Under the pieces are notes generated by a model that saw only the letters and a program-made list of their open reading frames with translations, did not search any database and was not told the origin of the DNA. This document shows, in pieces, positions 24,828-34,900 of a stretch of DNA of 64,000 bases (its first letter is position 1; every line of letters begins with the position of its first letter). Made by a program: the position numbers and the translations under genes. The DNA comes from JANNSO01 sp964485395 (GTDB lineage Bacteria > Spirochaetota > Spirochaetia > Treponematales > UBA12059), in assembly GCA_964485395.1 (NCBI GenBank), contig CAZAJF010000006.1:67353-131352 (forward strand). The letters run 5' to 3'.

Positions 24828-25517
24828 ATGAAGAAATGGATACTTCTTGTCAGTTTGGGCATCGCACTACTCTCCACGGCTTTTGCCGGGGATTTGCCGA
24901 CTTTGGTCAATCTTGGATTCTCTTCGGACTCCAGCTGTTTCATGTTCGGGTTTTACGGAATTGACGCGGCTTCAAGCAAACCGTACGCGGAGATATATCT
25001 CGTAGACACCAAAAAAAACAACTTCGTAACCGGCGGCATCTTCAGGGGAATGTATGGCGCCAGCCTTGAACCTGGATGGAATGCCTCCGGCGCGTTTTTC
25101 AGGCTTTTCGCGGATGCCAACGCACAATCCAGGAAATATGCGATCGATCATTTGGCGCAGGGCAGGCTTACCTACCTTCTGGTAAACGGAGCCGAAGATC
25201 CCGATAAAATATCATTCCGCGATTTCAAGGATTCATCCCAATGGGACGTAGCGCTCAAGGAAGTCGTCGAGGAAAAAGCAGGGTCGCTGACATCGTCCTT
25301 CAGTATCGAATATAGCATCATCGGTACGGACGGGAAAAAAACCAGCGGCACGTTGGGAAATCCGAAGATCAAGCGGAACAACGTGAAAAATTATACGATA
25401 AACCAGATAATCCTTGGGCCGGATGAAAAAACCCTTATCTTTATCATAGAAAAAATAGAGAAAAATCCAAACGGACCCGCCATAAGCTATATGGTTGAGA
25501 CTTGCAAGCTACCTTGA
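24828..25517 (+). CDS. DUF2259-type predicted secreted protein
   Basis: A 229-residue protein with a classical signal peptide (MKKWILLVSLGIALLSTAFA) and a mature start DLPTLVNLGFSSDSSCFMFGFYGID. That pattern (LVNLGFS.DS..FMFG.YG, then YAEIYLVD and NNFV) fits DUF2259, a family I know mainly from treponemes. Expected in the periplasm; function unknown. GGAG precedes the ATG and an intrinsic terminator closes the unit. This is one of the better hints at a spirochaete host. Confidence 0.75.
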   Translation: MKKWILLVSLGIALLSTAFAGDLPTLVNLGFSSDSSCFMFGFYGIDAASSKPYAEIYLVDTKKNNFVTGGIFRGMYGASLEPGWNASGAFFRLFADANAQSRKYAIDHLAQGRLTYLLVNGAEDPDKISFRDFKDSSQWDVALKEVVEEKAGSLTSSFSIEYSIIGTDGKKTSGTLGNPKIKRNNVKNYTINQIILGPDEKTLIFIIEKIEKNPNGPAISYMVETCKLP

Positions 25518-25581
25518 ATCCGTTCTTGACGCGTTATTGAAACGTAGCGCCCTTTAGGCTATCATGCACTCATCAGAAACA

Positions 25582-25608
25582 CCGACCCTTCCGTGGGTCG
25601 GCGTTTTT
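25582..25608 (+). terminator. Intrinsic terminator between DUF2259-like gene and proS
   Basis: Arms CCGACCC and GGGTCGG around TTCCGT, then CG and a T-run on the plus strand. Confidence 0.85.
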
Positions 25609-25651
25609 TATTCAGTATGCGGACGGAGCTCCGCCCAGAAGAGGTACGAAA

Positions 25652-27148
25652 ATGGCAGACAAGATCACCCCCCGGAGCGTCGATTACTCGCAGTGGTATA
25701 TCGACATCGTCCTGAACGCGAAACTCGCGGACTACTCGCCGGTCAAGGGATCCATGGTCATTCGGCCTCGGGGCTACGCGATATGGGAACGCCTGCGCGA
25801 CGAGCTTGACCGCAGATTCAAGGAAACAGGCCACGAGAATGCCTACTTCCCGATGCTCATACCCATGAGCTTCCTGAAAAAGGAAGCTCAGCACGTGGAG
25901 GGATTCGCGCCCGAGCTGGCCGTCGTTACCCACGCGGGCGGCGAGGAACTGGACGAACCGCTGGTCGTGCGCCCGACTTCCGAGACTATCATCTGGGCGA
26001 AGTACCGCGAGTGGATACAGTCCTACCGCGACCTGCCCCTCCTCTACAACCAATGGGCCAACGTGGTCCGCTGGGAGAAGCGCACGCGCCTGTTCCTGCG
26101 CACCTCGGAATTCCTCTGGCAGGAAGGCCATACCGCGCACGAGACGAGCAAGGAAGCCGTAGCCGAGACGGAGCAGATGCTCGAGGTATACCGCAAATTC
26201 GCCGAGGAATACCTCTGCCTGCCCGTTATCGCCGGCAAGAAGAGCGAATCAGAAAAATTCGCGGGCGCCATAGATACGTACTCTATAGAAGCCATGATGC
26301 AGGACAAGAAAGCCTTGCAGGCCGGCACGAGCCATTTCCTTGGCCAGAATTTCGCCAAAGCCTTTGACGTGCAGTTCCAGACCCGCGAGGGTGGGCTCGA
26401 CTACGTGTGGGCCACCAGCTGGGGCGTTTCGACGCGCCTCATCGGTGCCGTTATAATGACGCACTCAGACGACAAGGGGCTCGTGGTTCCCCCGTCGCTG
26501 GCGCAGCACGAGCTCGTAGTCGTCCCTATATTCAAGAACGAAAACAAAGCGGACGTGCTCGCCTACTCTGACAAGGTCGTCGCCGCCCTCAAGGCTTCGG
26601 GCCGTCGCGTGGCCTACGATACCGACGATAACTCAAGTCCCGGCTGGAAGTTCGCCGAGTGGGAAATGCGCGGCGTGCCCATACGCGTGGAAGCCGGCCC
26701 CAAGGACGCGGCCGCCGGCACCGTGGTGATGGTACGCCGCGATACCGGTGAAAAAGCCTTCGTCAATGTGGCAGAAGTTCCGGCAAAGGCCGCGGAGCTG
26801 CTGGCGGCGATCCAGAAAAACCTTCTGGATCGGGCACGCGCCTTCCGCGACGCCAATACCAAAGACGTGGAAAATTACGACGAGATGCTCGCCTTCTTCG
26901 GCAAGGATAAAAAAGCCAAGGCAAGCGACGCGGCGGACGGCGAGGACCACGAGGGAACGGCTACGGCTACCGGCGGATTCGCAAGAGGCCTGTGGTGCGG
27001 CGGACGCGAGTGCGAAGCCAAGCTTAAGCTGGAAAAAAAGGTAACAATCCGCAATATGCCCTTCGACCAACAGGAAGGCATAAGCGGCTCCTGCTGCCTC
27101 TGCGGCGCATCCGCAAAGCACAGAGCCATATTCGCGAAGTCATACTGA
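25652..27148 (+). CDS. proS: Proline--tRNA ligase, type 3 (archaeal/eukaryal-like)
   Basis: A 498-residue class II aminoacyl-tRNA synthetase that charges tRNA-Pro. The N-terminus (DYSQWYIDIVLNAKLADYS, then GSMVIRPRGYAIWERL) is that of the type-3 enzyme without the editing insertion of E. coli ProRS. Other motifs are RPTSETIIW, the motif-2 loop around RWEKRTRLFLRTSEFLWQEGHT and the C-terminal zinc domain with its cysteines (GLWCGGREC and CCLCG) ending in tyrosine, all typical of this type. AGAGG precedes the ATG. The type-3 form occurs in archaea, eukaryotes and a scattered set of bacteria including spirochaetes. It appears monocistronic. Confidence 0.97.
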   Translation: MADKITPRSVDYSQWYIDIVLNAKLADYSPVKGSMVIRPRGYAIWERLRDELDRRFKETGHENAYFPMLIPMSFLKKEAQHVEGFAPELAVVTHAGGEELDEPLVVRPTSETIIWAKYREWIQSYRDLPLLYNQWANVVRWEKRTRLFLRTSEFLWQEGHTAHETSKEAVAETEQMLEVYRKFAEEYLCLPVIAGKKSESEKFAGAIDTYSIEAMMQDKKALQAGTSHFLGQNFAKAFDVQFQTREGGLDYVWATSWGVSTRLIGAVIMTHSDDKGLVVPPSLAQHELVVVPIFKNENKADVLAYSDKVVAALKASGRRVAYDTDDNSSPGWKFAEWEMRGVPIRVEAGPKDAAAGTVVMVRRDTGEKAFVNVAEVPAKAAELLAAIQKNLLDRARAFRDANTKDVENYDEMLAFFGKDKKAKASDAADGEDHEGTATATGGFARGLWCGGRECEAKLKLEKKVTIRNMPFDQQEGISGSCCLCGASAKHRAIFAKSY

Positions 27149-27484
27149 CGAAAAGCGCGAAAAGACTTTTATAAAAAGGCGGTTGACGGGGTCCTGTCGT
27201 TGAAAAGGCATGCGCGGCTTATCGCCGGGCGCGTCCTGCTTATGGCAGGATGGCCTTTTTGGTGCCGCCCCGACGACTGCCTGTTTATAAAGGATCAGCA
27301 GTTTGGTTATATCGTATGACAACCCTCTATCTGTTATATAAAAATTGACTTACTATTTCCTTATCCCTCCTTTTCCTCTGTGACTCTGTGTCTCTGTGGT
27401 AAGATTTTCCATAGCGGATACTCACTACCGCTTATTTTCCTGCCGAAACTCATAGAGACGTCTGACCCGTAATAAAGGAAATCC
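27149..27484. other. Intergenic stretch with a CTCTGTG tandem motif
   Basis: No gene. A hairpin with a T-run (TCCTGC...GCAGGA then TTTTT, about 27234-27258) may end proS. At 27376-27399 three consecutive eight-base units (CTCTGTGA, CTCTGTGT, CTCTGTGG) form a motif I have seen in intergenic DNA of many unrelated bacteria. Confidence 0.5.
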
Positions 27485-28642
27485 ATGAGCTCGACAACTT
27501 TGATTATACGGCCTAAAAAAACGATCCTTCCGGCGCTATTACTCCTATCGATTCCCTTGGCATGCGCGTTTTTATCATGCGCGCCAAAACCGAAGCCGGT
27601 ACCGGAAGTGCCAGTCGCGCTTCCCGGATTCGAACTGCCGCCGGGAGGAACCCTGTGGCTTGCCCTATCGCCCGAGGGCTCGTACGTTCCATGGCCTTTG
27701 CCCGAATCCGCCGACGGCAGCGCGGAAACCTTGCCGTCTAATTTCGCGGTTCACATGGGCCCCGCGGCGATTGAGCCTCTGCCAAACGGCGGCGCGATTC
27801 TGGCCAGCAACCGCTCGGGCCTCCACTTCATCGAGCTTGCCAAGCAGTCTTCGCCGGAAGCATCCGGCCAAAATCCTCGATTCATATTTACGCCCGTGAC
27901 CTCCGCGGACGGGTCATTCGCCAAAAGAACGGTAGCCGGTTCCTGGCTTTTTAACGGCAAGGCCATGGTGCTCCTTAACAGGAACCCGATTTTCGAGACG
28001 GAACCTTTCGAGGCCCCCGGTTATTCTTTTATCTCCGCCGACAGGAATGGGTCGACACTCTGGAGTTTGCCCGGAACCGCGCCGACGGAAACCGCCGACG
28101 CAGGCATCTTCTCGGTATACGCCTGCTACGCTCGATCACCGGACTCATGGGCGGTACAGCTGCGCAAGGATAGCGACGAACGCGTGGATATGCTCTACGA
28201 ACAATGGTCGCCGGGAAGCGGGAAGCGCTCCGATATCGGGAGGGAAGCCTTCGAGAAAAGCGTAAAACCCGCTGGCATGGCGCGCGCTCCTGAAACCCTG
28301 CAGGAGCTCGCAGGCTTGGTAAACGGCGCGATTATCGTAAGCTGCCGGATGGAAGACGGTTCCAGGAGCGCCTTTACGCAAGGGAACGCGGGAAACGAGG
28401 ATTCACTGAACGCCTATGCCCAAATCGGCACCGGCGGCACCCTGCTCGTTATCGAAGACGGCAGGGCGATGTACAAGAATAAATCTCTGCCCGTGCGCAA
28501 CTTCTCGATTCCACGCGCCTTGCCGGACGCCACGATACGCGATGCGGCCCTTGTAGACGGCGTACTGGTGGTAATTTGGGAGGAAGACCTGTTTCCCGAC
28601 GTGGGCGACTGCGGCTTGCTGATTTTTAACCTTGGGCTATGA
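27485..28642 (+). CDS. Putative lipoprotein, 385 aa
   Basis: The N-terminus has a basic start, a hydrophobic core (ILPALLLLSIPLACAF) and a lipobox (FLSC, Cys ~32), followed by a Pro/Lys linker (APKPKPVPEVPVALP). The mature part is rich in Gly, Ala and beta-like segments that suggest a beta-propeller-type repeat (e.g. SRNRSGLHFIEL-like and DGRAMYKNKSLPV segments), but I cannot assign a family. AAGGAA precedes the ATG. It is followed closely by another exported protein and is probably co-transcribed with it. Confidence 0.75.
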   Translation: MSSTTLIIRPKKTILPALLLLSIPLACAFLSCAPKPKPVPEVPVALPGFELPPGGTLWLALSPEGSYVPWPLPESADGSAETLPSNFAVHMGPAAIEPLPNGGAILASNRSGLHFIELAKQSSPEASGQNPRFIFTPVTSADGSFAKRTVAGSWLFNGKAMVLLNRNPIFETEPFEAPGYSFISADRNGSTLWSLPGTAPTETADAGIFSVYACYARSPDSWAVQLRKDSDERVDMLYEQWSPGSGKRSDIGREAFEKSVKPAGMARAPETLQELAGLVNGAIIVSCRMEDGSRSAFTQGNAGNEDSLNAYAQIGTGGTLLVIEDGRAMYKNKSLPVRNFSIPRALPDATIRDAALVDGVLVVIWEEDLFPDVGDCGLLIFNLGL

Positions 28643-28676
28643 AAAATCCCGACGGAGCGATATAGTTTATAGCACC

Positions 28677-29369
28677 ATGAAACGATATCTCGCGATTACC
28701 GTCTGCGCGCTCATCGCACTGCACAATCTTGCGGCCTTCGATATAGAGGCCGCTACCGGGCGTTTCGGCGTAGATATTCTGAACAGCGATGTACCCGGAA
28801 TAATCCTGGCTCCAAGCCCGGTTATGAACACCTTGGGCGGCAGCGCGATTTTTTCGTTCAAAGAGGGTTTTTTCCTTACTTTTGAACCGGGATTGGACCT
28901 GTTTTGGACCAACTATGAAAATCTTGATGGACGCGCCGTTCCAACCGAAACCGACCGGGGTGCCGGTAATAACGTATTCGTACTTGGATTTTTACTGGAT
29001 ATTCCGCTCACCGCTACCGTTCGGTTTGGACCTTCGGTGAGCGAAGCTCTGCCGCACCGGTTTGCCGTGGCATTCTCGCTGGGGCCGGCGTTTGTATTGC
29101 GTACCGTATTTAAAAACGACCTGACCATCGGCACCGAAACCGCGATGGCTGCCAATCAGCAAGCCATCATCGATTATTTTTGGGCGCAAGGCAGATGGTT
29201 CTACCCAGCCGCCGGCATACGCTTCGAGATTGCATTGCAGGAACGATTCAATTTTTTGATAGGCGTGCGCGAGTTCCTTCCGATTTTCAACGGTTGGACG
29301 AACACGACGCCCTTCCTGGACCACAACATGCTTCATATAATAATCAGCATGCGCGTTAAACTTAAATAA
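28677..29369 (+). CDS. Putative outer-membrane or periplasmic protein, 230 aa
   Basis: A signal peptide (MKRYLAITVCALIALHNLAA) precedes a mature part with alternating beta segments (GGSAIFSFKEGFFLTFEPGLDLF, split here only for description) and a C-terminal strand (MLHIIISMRVKLK), consistent with a small beta-barrel. No named family. The ribosome binding site is weak and the start was chosen because it gives a complete signal peptide. It lies 34 bases after the lipoprotein gene and is convergent with the hemolysin-III-like gene. Confidence 0.65.
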   Translation: MKRYLAITVCALIALHNLAAFDIEAATGRFGVDILNSDVPGIILAPSPVMNTLGGSAIFSFKEGFFLTFEPGLDLFWTNYENLDGRAVPTETDRGAGNNVFVLGFLLDIPLTATVRFGPSVSEALPHRFAVAFSLGPAFVLRTVFKNDLTIGTETAMAANQQAIIDYFWAQGRWFYPAAGIRFEIALQERFNFLIGVREFLPIFNGWTNTTPFLDHNMLHIIISMRVKLK

Positions 29370-29386
29370 CGACTCTCCGCCCCGTC

Positions 29387-30058
29387 TCAGCGGGCCGGAA
29401 GAATCGCCATTATGGCAAAAAAGTGAAGAATGGTTCCTGCCGCCACGAATACATGCCACACGGGATGCGTCCAGACTGATTTCTTGATGAGGTAGAAAAG
29501 CGACCCCGCGGTGTAGGCCACGCCGCCGGCGATGATAAACCAGAGTGTCGTTGGGCTGGCCGCCGCTACGAGCGGTTTCCAGGCGAATACTACGACCCAG
29601 CCCATCAGCACATATGCAATCGTGGAAACGAACCGGGCTTTACCCAATAAAAACGGCTTCAAGGCGATTCCGATAATCGCGGCGCCCCAAACGACGCCAA
29701 AAATCCACCAGCCTACCGTGGGCCTTAAAATCGTCAGGGAAAATGGAGTATAGGTCCCGGCTATCAGGATATATATAGAAGAATGGTCAAAAATGCGCAG
29801 TATCCGCTTGGCTTTCGTAAACGGAATCGCATGATACAGCGTAGACATCGTGTAGAGCATCAGCGATGACACGCCGAAGACCGTAAAGGAAACGATGTGC
29901 CACACGTCTCCCCGTAAAACCGAGGAAATTACCAGGACGACAAGCCCGGCTATGGATAAAAGCACGCCGAGCCCATGTGTGATTGAATTGGCTATTTCTT
30001 GGCCGACAGGGTACGGTTTAAGTATAGCTCCGGTGTCGGTTAGCGATTTTGCATGCAT
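29387..30058 (-). CDS. Hemolysin III / PAQR-family membrane protein
   Basis: A 223-residue seven-helix protein with the PAQR/hemolysin III motifs: ANSITHGLG at the start of helix 1, STLYHA (~72), DHSSIYILIAGTYTPF (~90-105) and HPVWHVFVAAGTILHFF near the C-terminus. The conserved His and Asp residues form a zinc site facing the cytoplasm in relatives such as adiponectin receptors. The bacterial role is unclear; haemolytic activity has been claimed for a few members. AGAGG precedes the ATG. Confidence 0.93.
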   Translation of the reverse strand: MHAKSLTDTGAILKPYPVGQEIANSITHGLGVLLSIAGLVVLVISSVLRGDVWHIVSFTVFGVSSLMLYTMSTLYHAIPFTKAKRILRIFDHSSIYILIAGTYTPFSLTILRPTVGWWIFGVVWGAAIIGIALKPFLLGKARFVSTIAYVLMGWVVVFAWKPLVAAASPTTLWFIIAGGVAYTAGSLFYLIKKSVWTHPVWHVFVAAGTILHFFAIMAILPAR

Positions 30059-30190
30059 ATGCGGGACCTCTTTCGCTTACATTGATTAGCTGTCATCTAT
30101 TAAAACCTTCTCGGTTTTGCACGGTGACATTGCATGAACTCAAGTTTTGTTCGTAAGTTAGACAAGCTGATAATTGCTTGGTTGCAATAA

Positions 30191-30220
30191 AAACAGGGTG
30201 CCGGCCCTGGCACCCTGTTT
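30191..30220 (-). terminator. Intrinsic terminator for the minus-strand signalling operon
   Basis: Perfect 12-base arms (AAACAGGGTGCC and GGCACCCTGTTT) around a six-base loop. On the minus strand the hairpin is followed by TTTTTATT. It lies ~350 bases beyond the stop of the sigma-54 activator gene. The 30221-30572 stretch is very AT-rich and non-coding. It contains a nine-base inverted pair (GGGTGTGCA 30424-30432 and its complement 30535-30543) of unknown meaning. Confidence 0.78.
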
Positions 30221-30572
30221 CCATGATTTTAGATTATTTCTATATAACAATATTTTCTACTCTGTCTTTTTAACTGATTTTACCTGCAACTTTTTTTACC
30301 AACCTTGCTTCTTATAAAGCAAGAAACGTGCCAAAATGGTGGAATTTCTATTTATTTTAATTCGTTTCTATATAAAGAATTATTTTCTGCAATTAGTTTA
30401 AAAAACAAGCATTAAAAACCAAAGGGTGTGCACAATTCTATTATATTTTTTGAAAAGACAAGACATATAGCAAGTATATCCTTATAATATATATACTTAT
30501 ATATTAGCTATATATGTACACAGCAGTGCATTAATGCACACCCCTAAAGCTAGAATAAAAAAGATTCAGCCA

Positions 30573-31988
30573 TTATTCCTCATCATCGTTTTTTAATCTG
30601 CGATTCAACGCTGTTCGTGAGATTCCCAAGAAGCCTGCCGCAATTCCTTGATTCCCCCCTGCCCTTTTCAATGCTTCCTGGATTAATTCGTCGCTGAGTT
30701 CTTTTAAAGTAGGTAAGACGGTGCGAGAAGAAAAAAACGAGGTTGTGCCTGCGCTTGAGCGTGCGGGACTATGGCTGTTCTCATAGGCCCCATTCTTAAA
30801 GATTCGCGCTTTAAAAGACTCCAAGGGCAGGATGCGTCCTTCGGCGCGCCCTATGGCGTCATAGATCATCGACTCCAGTTCGCGGATGTTTCCGGGAAAA
30901 TCCCACGTTAATAAAAGATCATACAACTCTTCGGGTATGGACGGTTTTTTCTTTCCGAATTTTCCGGCGGCCTTTTCGGCAAAGTATTCCACGAGCAGGG
31001 GGATATCGTCGGGACGTTCGCGAAGCGGCGGAATCCTGATATGATGCGTCTCGAGGCGGTAAAACAGATCGAGGCGAAACCTGCCGGAATCGGCGTCAGC
31101 CTGAAGGTTTCGGTGCGTCGCGGCCACAATTAGGGCATCCGATGGGCGGGTCAGGTCGGAGCCCAGCGGGTAGTAGAGTTTCTGCTCAATCAGGCGCAGC
31201 AGCTTTACCTGGCTTTGCGGGGAGAGATCCCCGATTTCGTCCAGGAACAGCGTTCCTCCCGCAGCCTTCTCGATGAGGCCGGACCTGTCGGTTTCCGCCC
31301 CGGTATACGAGCCTTTTTTATGGCCGAACAGCGTGTCGCTGAACATGGCATCGTCCAGGCCGGCGATATTCACGGTTACGAGAGGACCCTTCCGCCCCGA
31401 GGCGGCATGCACCGCGGCTGCGAACAATTCCTTACCGGTGCCGGATTCTCCGGTGATGAGGATAGGCTTTTCCGAGCAGGCGATCGCGTCGATATACCTG
31501 AATATGGCGATCATGCCGCGATTTCCGGTAATTACCCGGCTGTAGTAATCGGGCAGGGGACGCTGCTCGCCCAGGAGGCTGTCCTTCAAGGCTTTGTTAT
31601 CATCCAATAACCTTCCGATCTCCTCCGCGTGCCGTATGCTGGCTATGAGCCGCGTTGCCTCCGCCGACTTGGGAACATAGTCGAAGGCTCCCGCCTTCAT
31701 GCAGCGGACGACGATATCCAGATCGTCGACGGCCGTGGCGACGATGACGGGCACCTCCGGCCTGCGGCTGTTCATTTCGTCCAGCACCGCGTACCCGTCC
31801 ACGTCGGGCATGAGCAGATCGAGTATCATGACGATGACCTTGCGCGACTCCAGAACCTTCCAGACCTGCGAGGCATGTTCGCATAATATTATATCTTCAT
31901 AACCATTGAAGCGGAGAAGGCGTTCCAGCCGCTTGAGCACCCCCGTATCGTCGTCGAGAACCAGGATCGCGCCGTTTCGTTCGTTCAT
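30573..31988 (-). CDS. NtrC-type response regulator, sigma-54 activator
   Basis: A 471-residue three-domain regulator. The receiver (1-120) has DDD at 12-14, phosphoacceptor D57 (MILDLLMPD) and K107. The AAA+ domain has Walker A GESGTGKE at 180-187, a sigma-54-contacting loop GSYTGA at 226-231 (consensus GAFTGA), Walker B LFLDE ~247-251 and an arginine-finger region FRLDLFYRL. A Fis-type helix-turn-helix closes it (AAGFLGISRTALNRRLK). When phosphorylated it should hexamerise and open sigma-54 promoters such as that at 23118. It starts two bases after the hybrid kinase stops, so the kinase is the obvious partner. Ser and Tyr in the GAFTGA loop are tolerated variants. Confidence 0.95.
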   Translation of the reverse strand: MNERNGAILVLDDDTGVLKRLERLLRFNGYEDIILCEHASQVWKVLESRKVIVMILDLLMPDVDGYAVLDEMNSRRPEVPVIVATAVDDLDIVVRCMKAGAFDYVPKSAEATRLIASIRHAEEIGRLLDDNKALKDSLLGEQRPLPDYYSRVITGNRGMIAIFRYIDAIACSEKPILITGESGTGKELFAAAVHAASGRKGPLVTVNIAGLDDAMFSDTLFGHKKGSYTGAETDRSGLIEKAAGGTLFLDEIGDLSPQSQVKLLRLIEQKLYYPLGSDLTRPSDALIVAATHRNLQADADSGRFRLDLFYRLETHHIRIPPLRERPDDIPLLVEYFAEKAAGKFGKKKPSIPEELYDLLLTWDFPGNIRELESMIYDAIGRAEGRILPLESFKARIFKNGAYENSHSPARSSAGTTSFFSSRTVLPTLKELSDELIQEALKRAGGNQGIAAGFLGISRTALNRRLKNDDEE

Positions 31989-31989
31989 C

Positions 31990-34900
31990 TCACTTTTCCC
32001 CTTCCGATTCCCCGGCTGCCGATTCCCTGTATATGGGGAACGCGACGGTTACGACCGTGCCGAGGCCCGGCTTGGACTCGATATCTATTTTTCCGCCAAA
32101 CTCGCGGACGATCCCGGCGACCACGGGAAGGCCGAGGCCAGTGCCGCCTTTTTCGCGCTTCGTGGTAAAAAACGGATTGAAAATGCAGGCTAGGACTTCC
32201 GGGGTCATGCCTATGCCTTGGTCGATAATCGTAATTCCAACCCGGCCTTCCCGCGAAGCTGCGTCGTTCCCAAGCTCCACGAAGGTGCTTACGGAAACCG
32301 GCGCCTCGATGGACGGCAGGCATTGCAATGCGTTTTCCAGGATATTCACCACGATTTGCGTAAGTTTCAGCTTGTCGCCCAGGATAAATGGCGGGTTTTG
32401 GGCATACGTAGCGGTGAAATTTTTTGAACTTACCGCGATGGAATGCTTGAGCAGCCTGACGGCGTACTGCACGGATTGGTTGACGTCGATGGGTCCGAGC
32501 CCTTCCTGCCTCGGACCGCGCGCGTATTCCTTGAGATCCTCCACGATTTTGCGGATATGCTGGGCACCCATGTAGAGATCGTTGAACATCTCGGGTATTT
32601 CATTGCGGAGGTCCGGCACGGAAAATCCGCGAATGCTGAAATCGCCCTCGGCAGCGTAGAGTTTTTCAAGGGCGGGTGCAAGCTCCGACCATATTTCCTT
32701 CAAGATGGGAACATTGCGCAGGGCCGAGTTGTTGGGAGTGTTGATTTCATGGGCCACTCCCGCGGTAAGCCATCCCAGCGTCTTGAGCTTGTCGGTTTCG
32801 GCCATCTTGTCGCGCTGTTCCCGCTCCCGCCGGACGCTGCGCCCAAGATCCGCATGCGTCTTTATCTTTGAAAGCAGCTCGACGGCGCCGACGGGCCTGA
32901 CGATGTAATCGTCGGCTCCCGACTTGAAAACTTCCTCGATTTCCTCCGGGCGGCCCGCATCAATGAGGATGATGACCGGCAGGGTTTCCCTCGGATAATA
33001 TTTTCTTAATATTTTGGTGAATTCAAAGCCGCTCATTTCCGGCATCAAGGAATCCACGAGAACGACATCGCAAAACAATCCGGTTTTCAACGCCTGAATG
33101 GCCTGCCACGCGGAGATCTTGGCATACACATTCCAGCCGGCCGTTTCTATCCTTCTCTTTACGGTAAAGAGGGAAACAGGTTCGTCATCGACGATGAGCA
33201 CCGAGCAAATGGAGGAGAAACCCCTTTGCTCCCGCTGATCGGGATGGTCGATTTTTTTTATCGGACTTCCCGCGCTCGACAGCCTCATCCGTTGCGGCAA
33301 GCTGGTTTCCGCAGTGGTTTCGGGAGCATCCAGACGCGCTTCCTGACTGGGGAAATGCTTGGAAAGCGGAAGCTCGAACTGATAGGAAGTGCCTTCGGAA
33401 TTCCTGTTGTACGCAAATTTTCCACCGATCAAGCTGGCTAGCCGCGCCGTCAGGGCAAGGTCCATATCTTCTTCGCTATTGGGGCTTTCTTCATTATCCG
33501 GCCAGACTATCCCGGGATTGGCCGGACCTCCGCGACTGCCGGAGAGATCCTTGCCGTTGTCGCTGATTCGCAAAAAAACCATCGAGTCGATCACATACGC
33601 CTTGATGCCGATCTCCGTAACGAGCTCCGTTATCGCGGAACGGTACAAGGTATTGTATATCAGCTGCTGGATCGTTTGAATGTCGTTGACGAGCTCGATG
33701 GAGGGAACCGATTGCAGGAAAATAATTTTCCCCGAGGAAGTAAAATACCTGACCAGTTGAATCGCCGAATTTACGGATGCGGAAAGGCTGAAAGGCTCCG
33801 CCGTCAGGTTCCTCGATCCATCCTTGAGGTTGACGTATGAAACTATATTGGAGACTATATTCAGTAAATTGACCGCCTCATTTTTGGCAAGGGCGCTGTC
33901 CGGGCCGAATCCGGCTCTCTGCGCTCCGCCATCACGGTCTTCAAGCAGCGAAACGATATGGTTGAGCGGAGAGCTGAGCAGTGCGGCGACAGACGTTATA
34001 AAACCTTGCTTTTCCCTCAGAAGCTTCTCTTCCTTCTCGCGCTGCGCGGAGAATACCAGGTCGCGAATCCTGCCCCATTTCAGGTAGCCGACTATCGATG
34101 CGACGGAAATCATGGCCATCGAAAAAAGCATGAGGCCAAACAAGATCGCGGATCTTAATCCGAAGGGGAATATGGAAGGAAAAAACGTGGCTGCGAACAG
34201 GAATAGAGATACGGCGGCATTGCCGCCATAGAGCATAAGATAGAATATTTCGTAAGGTTTCTCCGAAAAGGAATCTCTGAAACCCCGCATGAGCAGGAGT
34301 ACGGATGTCGTCAAGACCAGAAAGTAGAGCGCCGCCTCGGAAAAAGAATATGCCTTTACCACCACTGTGCTGCAAAGGATGAGCGAAAACGAAAGCAGCG
34401 CGAAAAGGTACACGAGCTGCACCGAATAAATTTTATTCCAGATCGCCGAGAGGAAAAAAATGACCAGCGGATAAAGGCAGGAAACCAGGTAAACCGTAAA
34501 TAAAATTTCCGACGTGCCAAGCCCGAGAAAGGAAAGGCTTCCGGAAAACAGCTCGACGGCGCAGAAGATCATCGAGTAGGCCAGGAATAAAATAAAAACC
34601 AACGGGTTCCCGAGCTTCTGCATAGTAAGAAAAACAAACGCCATGATCACCGAGAACAGCAGTAGAGAATACGCAATGCCGCGCAAGACCGCCCGTCCGA
34701 TGGTTACCCTCGCGTGCGCTGGAATTTTCTGCAGTTGCATGTCGGCTATCCAGGTCTTGACGGGGCTCAGCTTGATGAACACGAGCGCGGAACCTTGGAT
34801 TGAGCCAGAGGGGAGCACATAGTCCGAACGGGAGATTCCGCTGAAAACCCGTAAGTGCTCCAGAGACGCGTCTTTATATGAAATCCTGGAATTGTATTCG

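Noticed and set aside
25652..27148. Long minus-strand open frames over proS
   Set aside because: They are out-of-frame readings of GC-rich coding sequence; the plus-strand gene carries every family motif.
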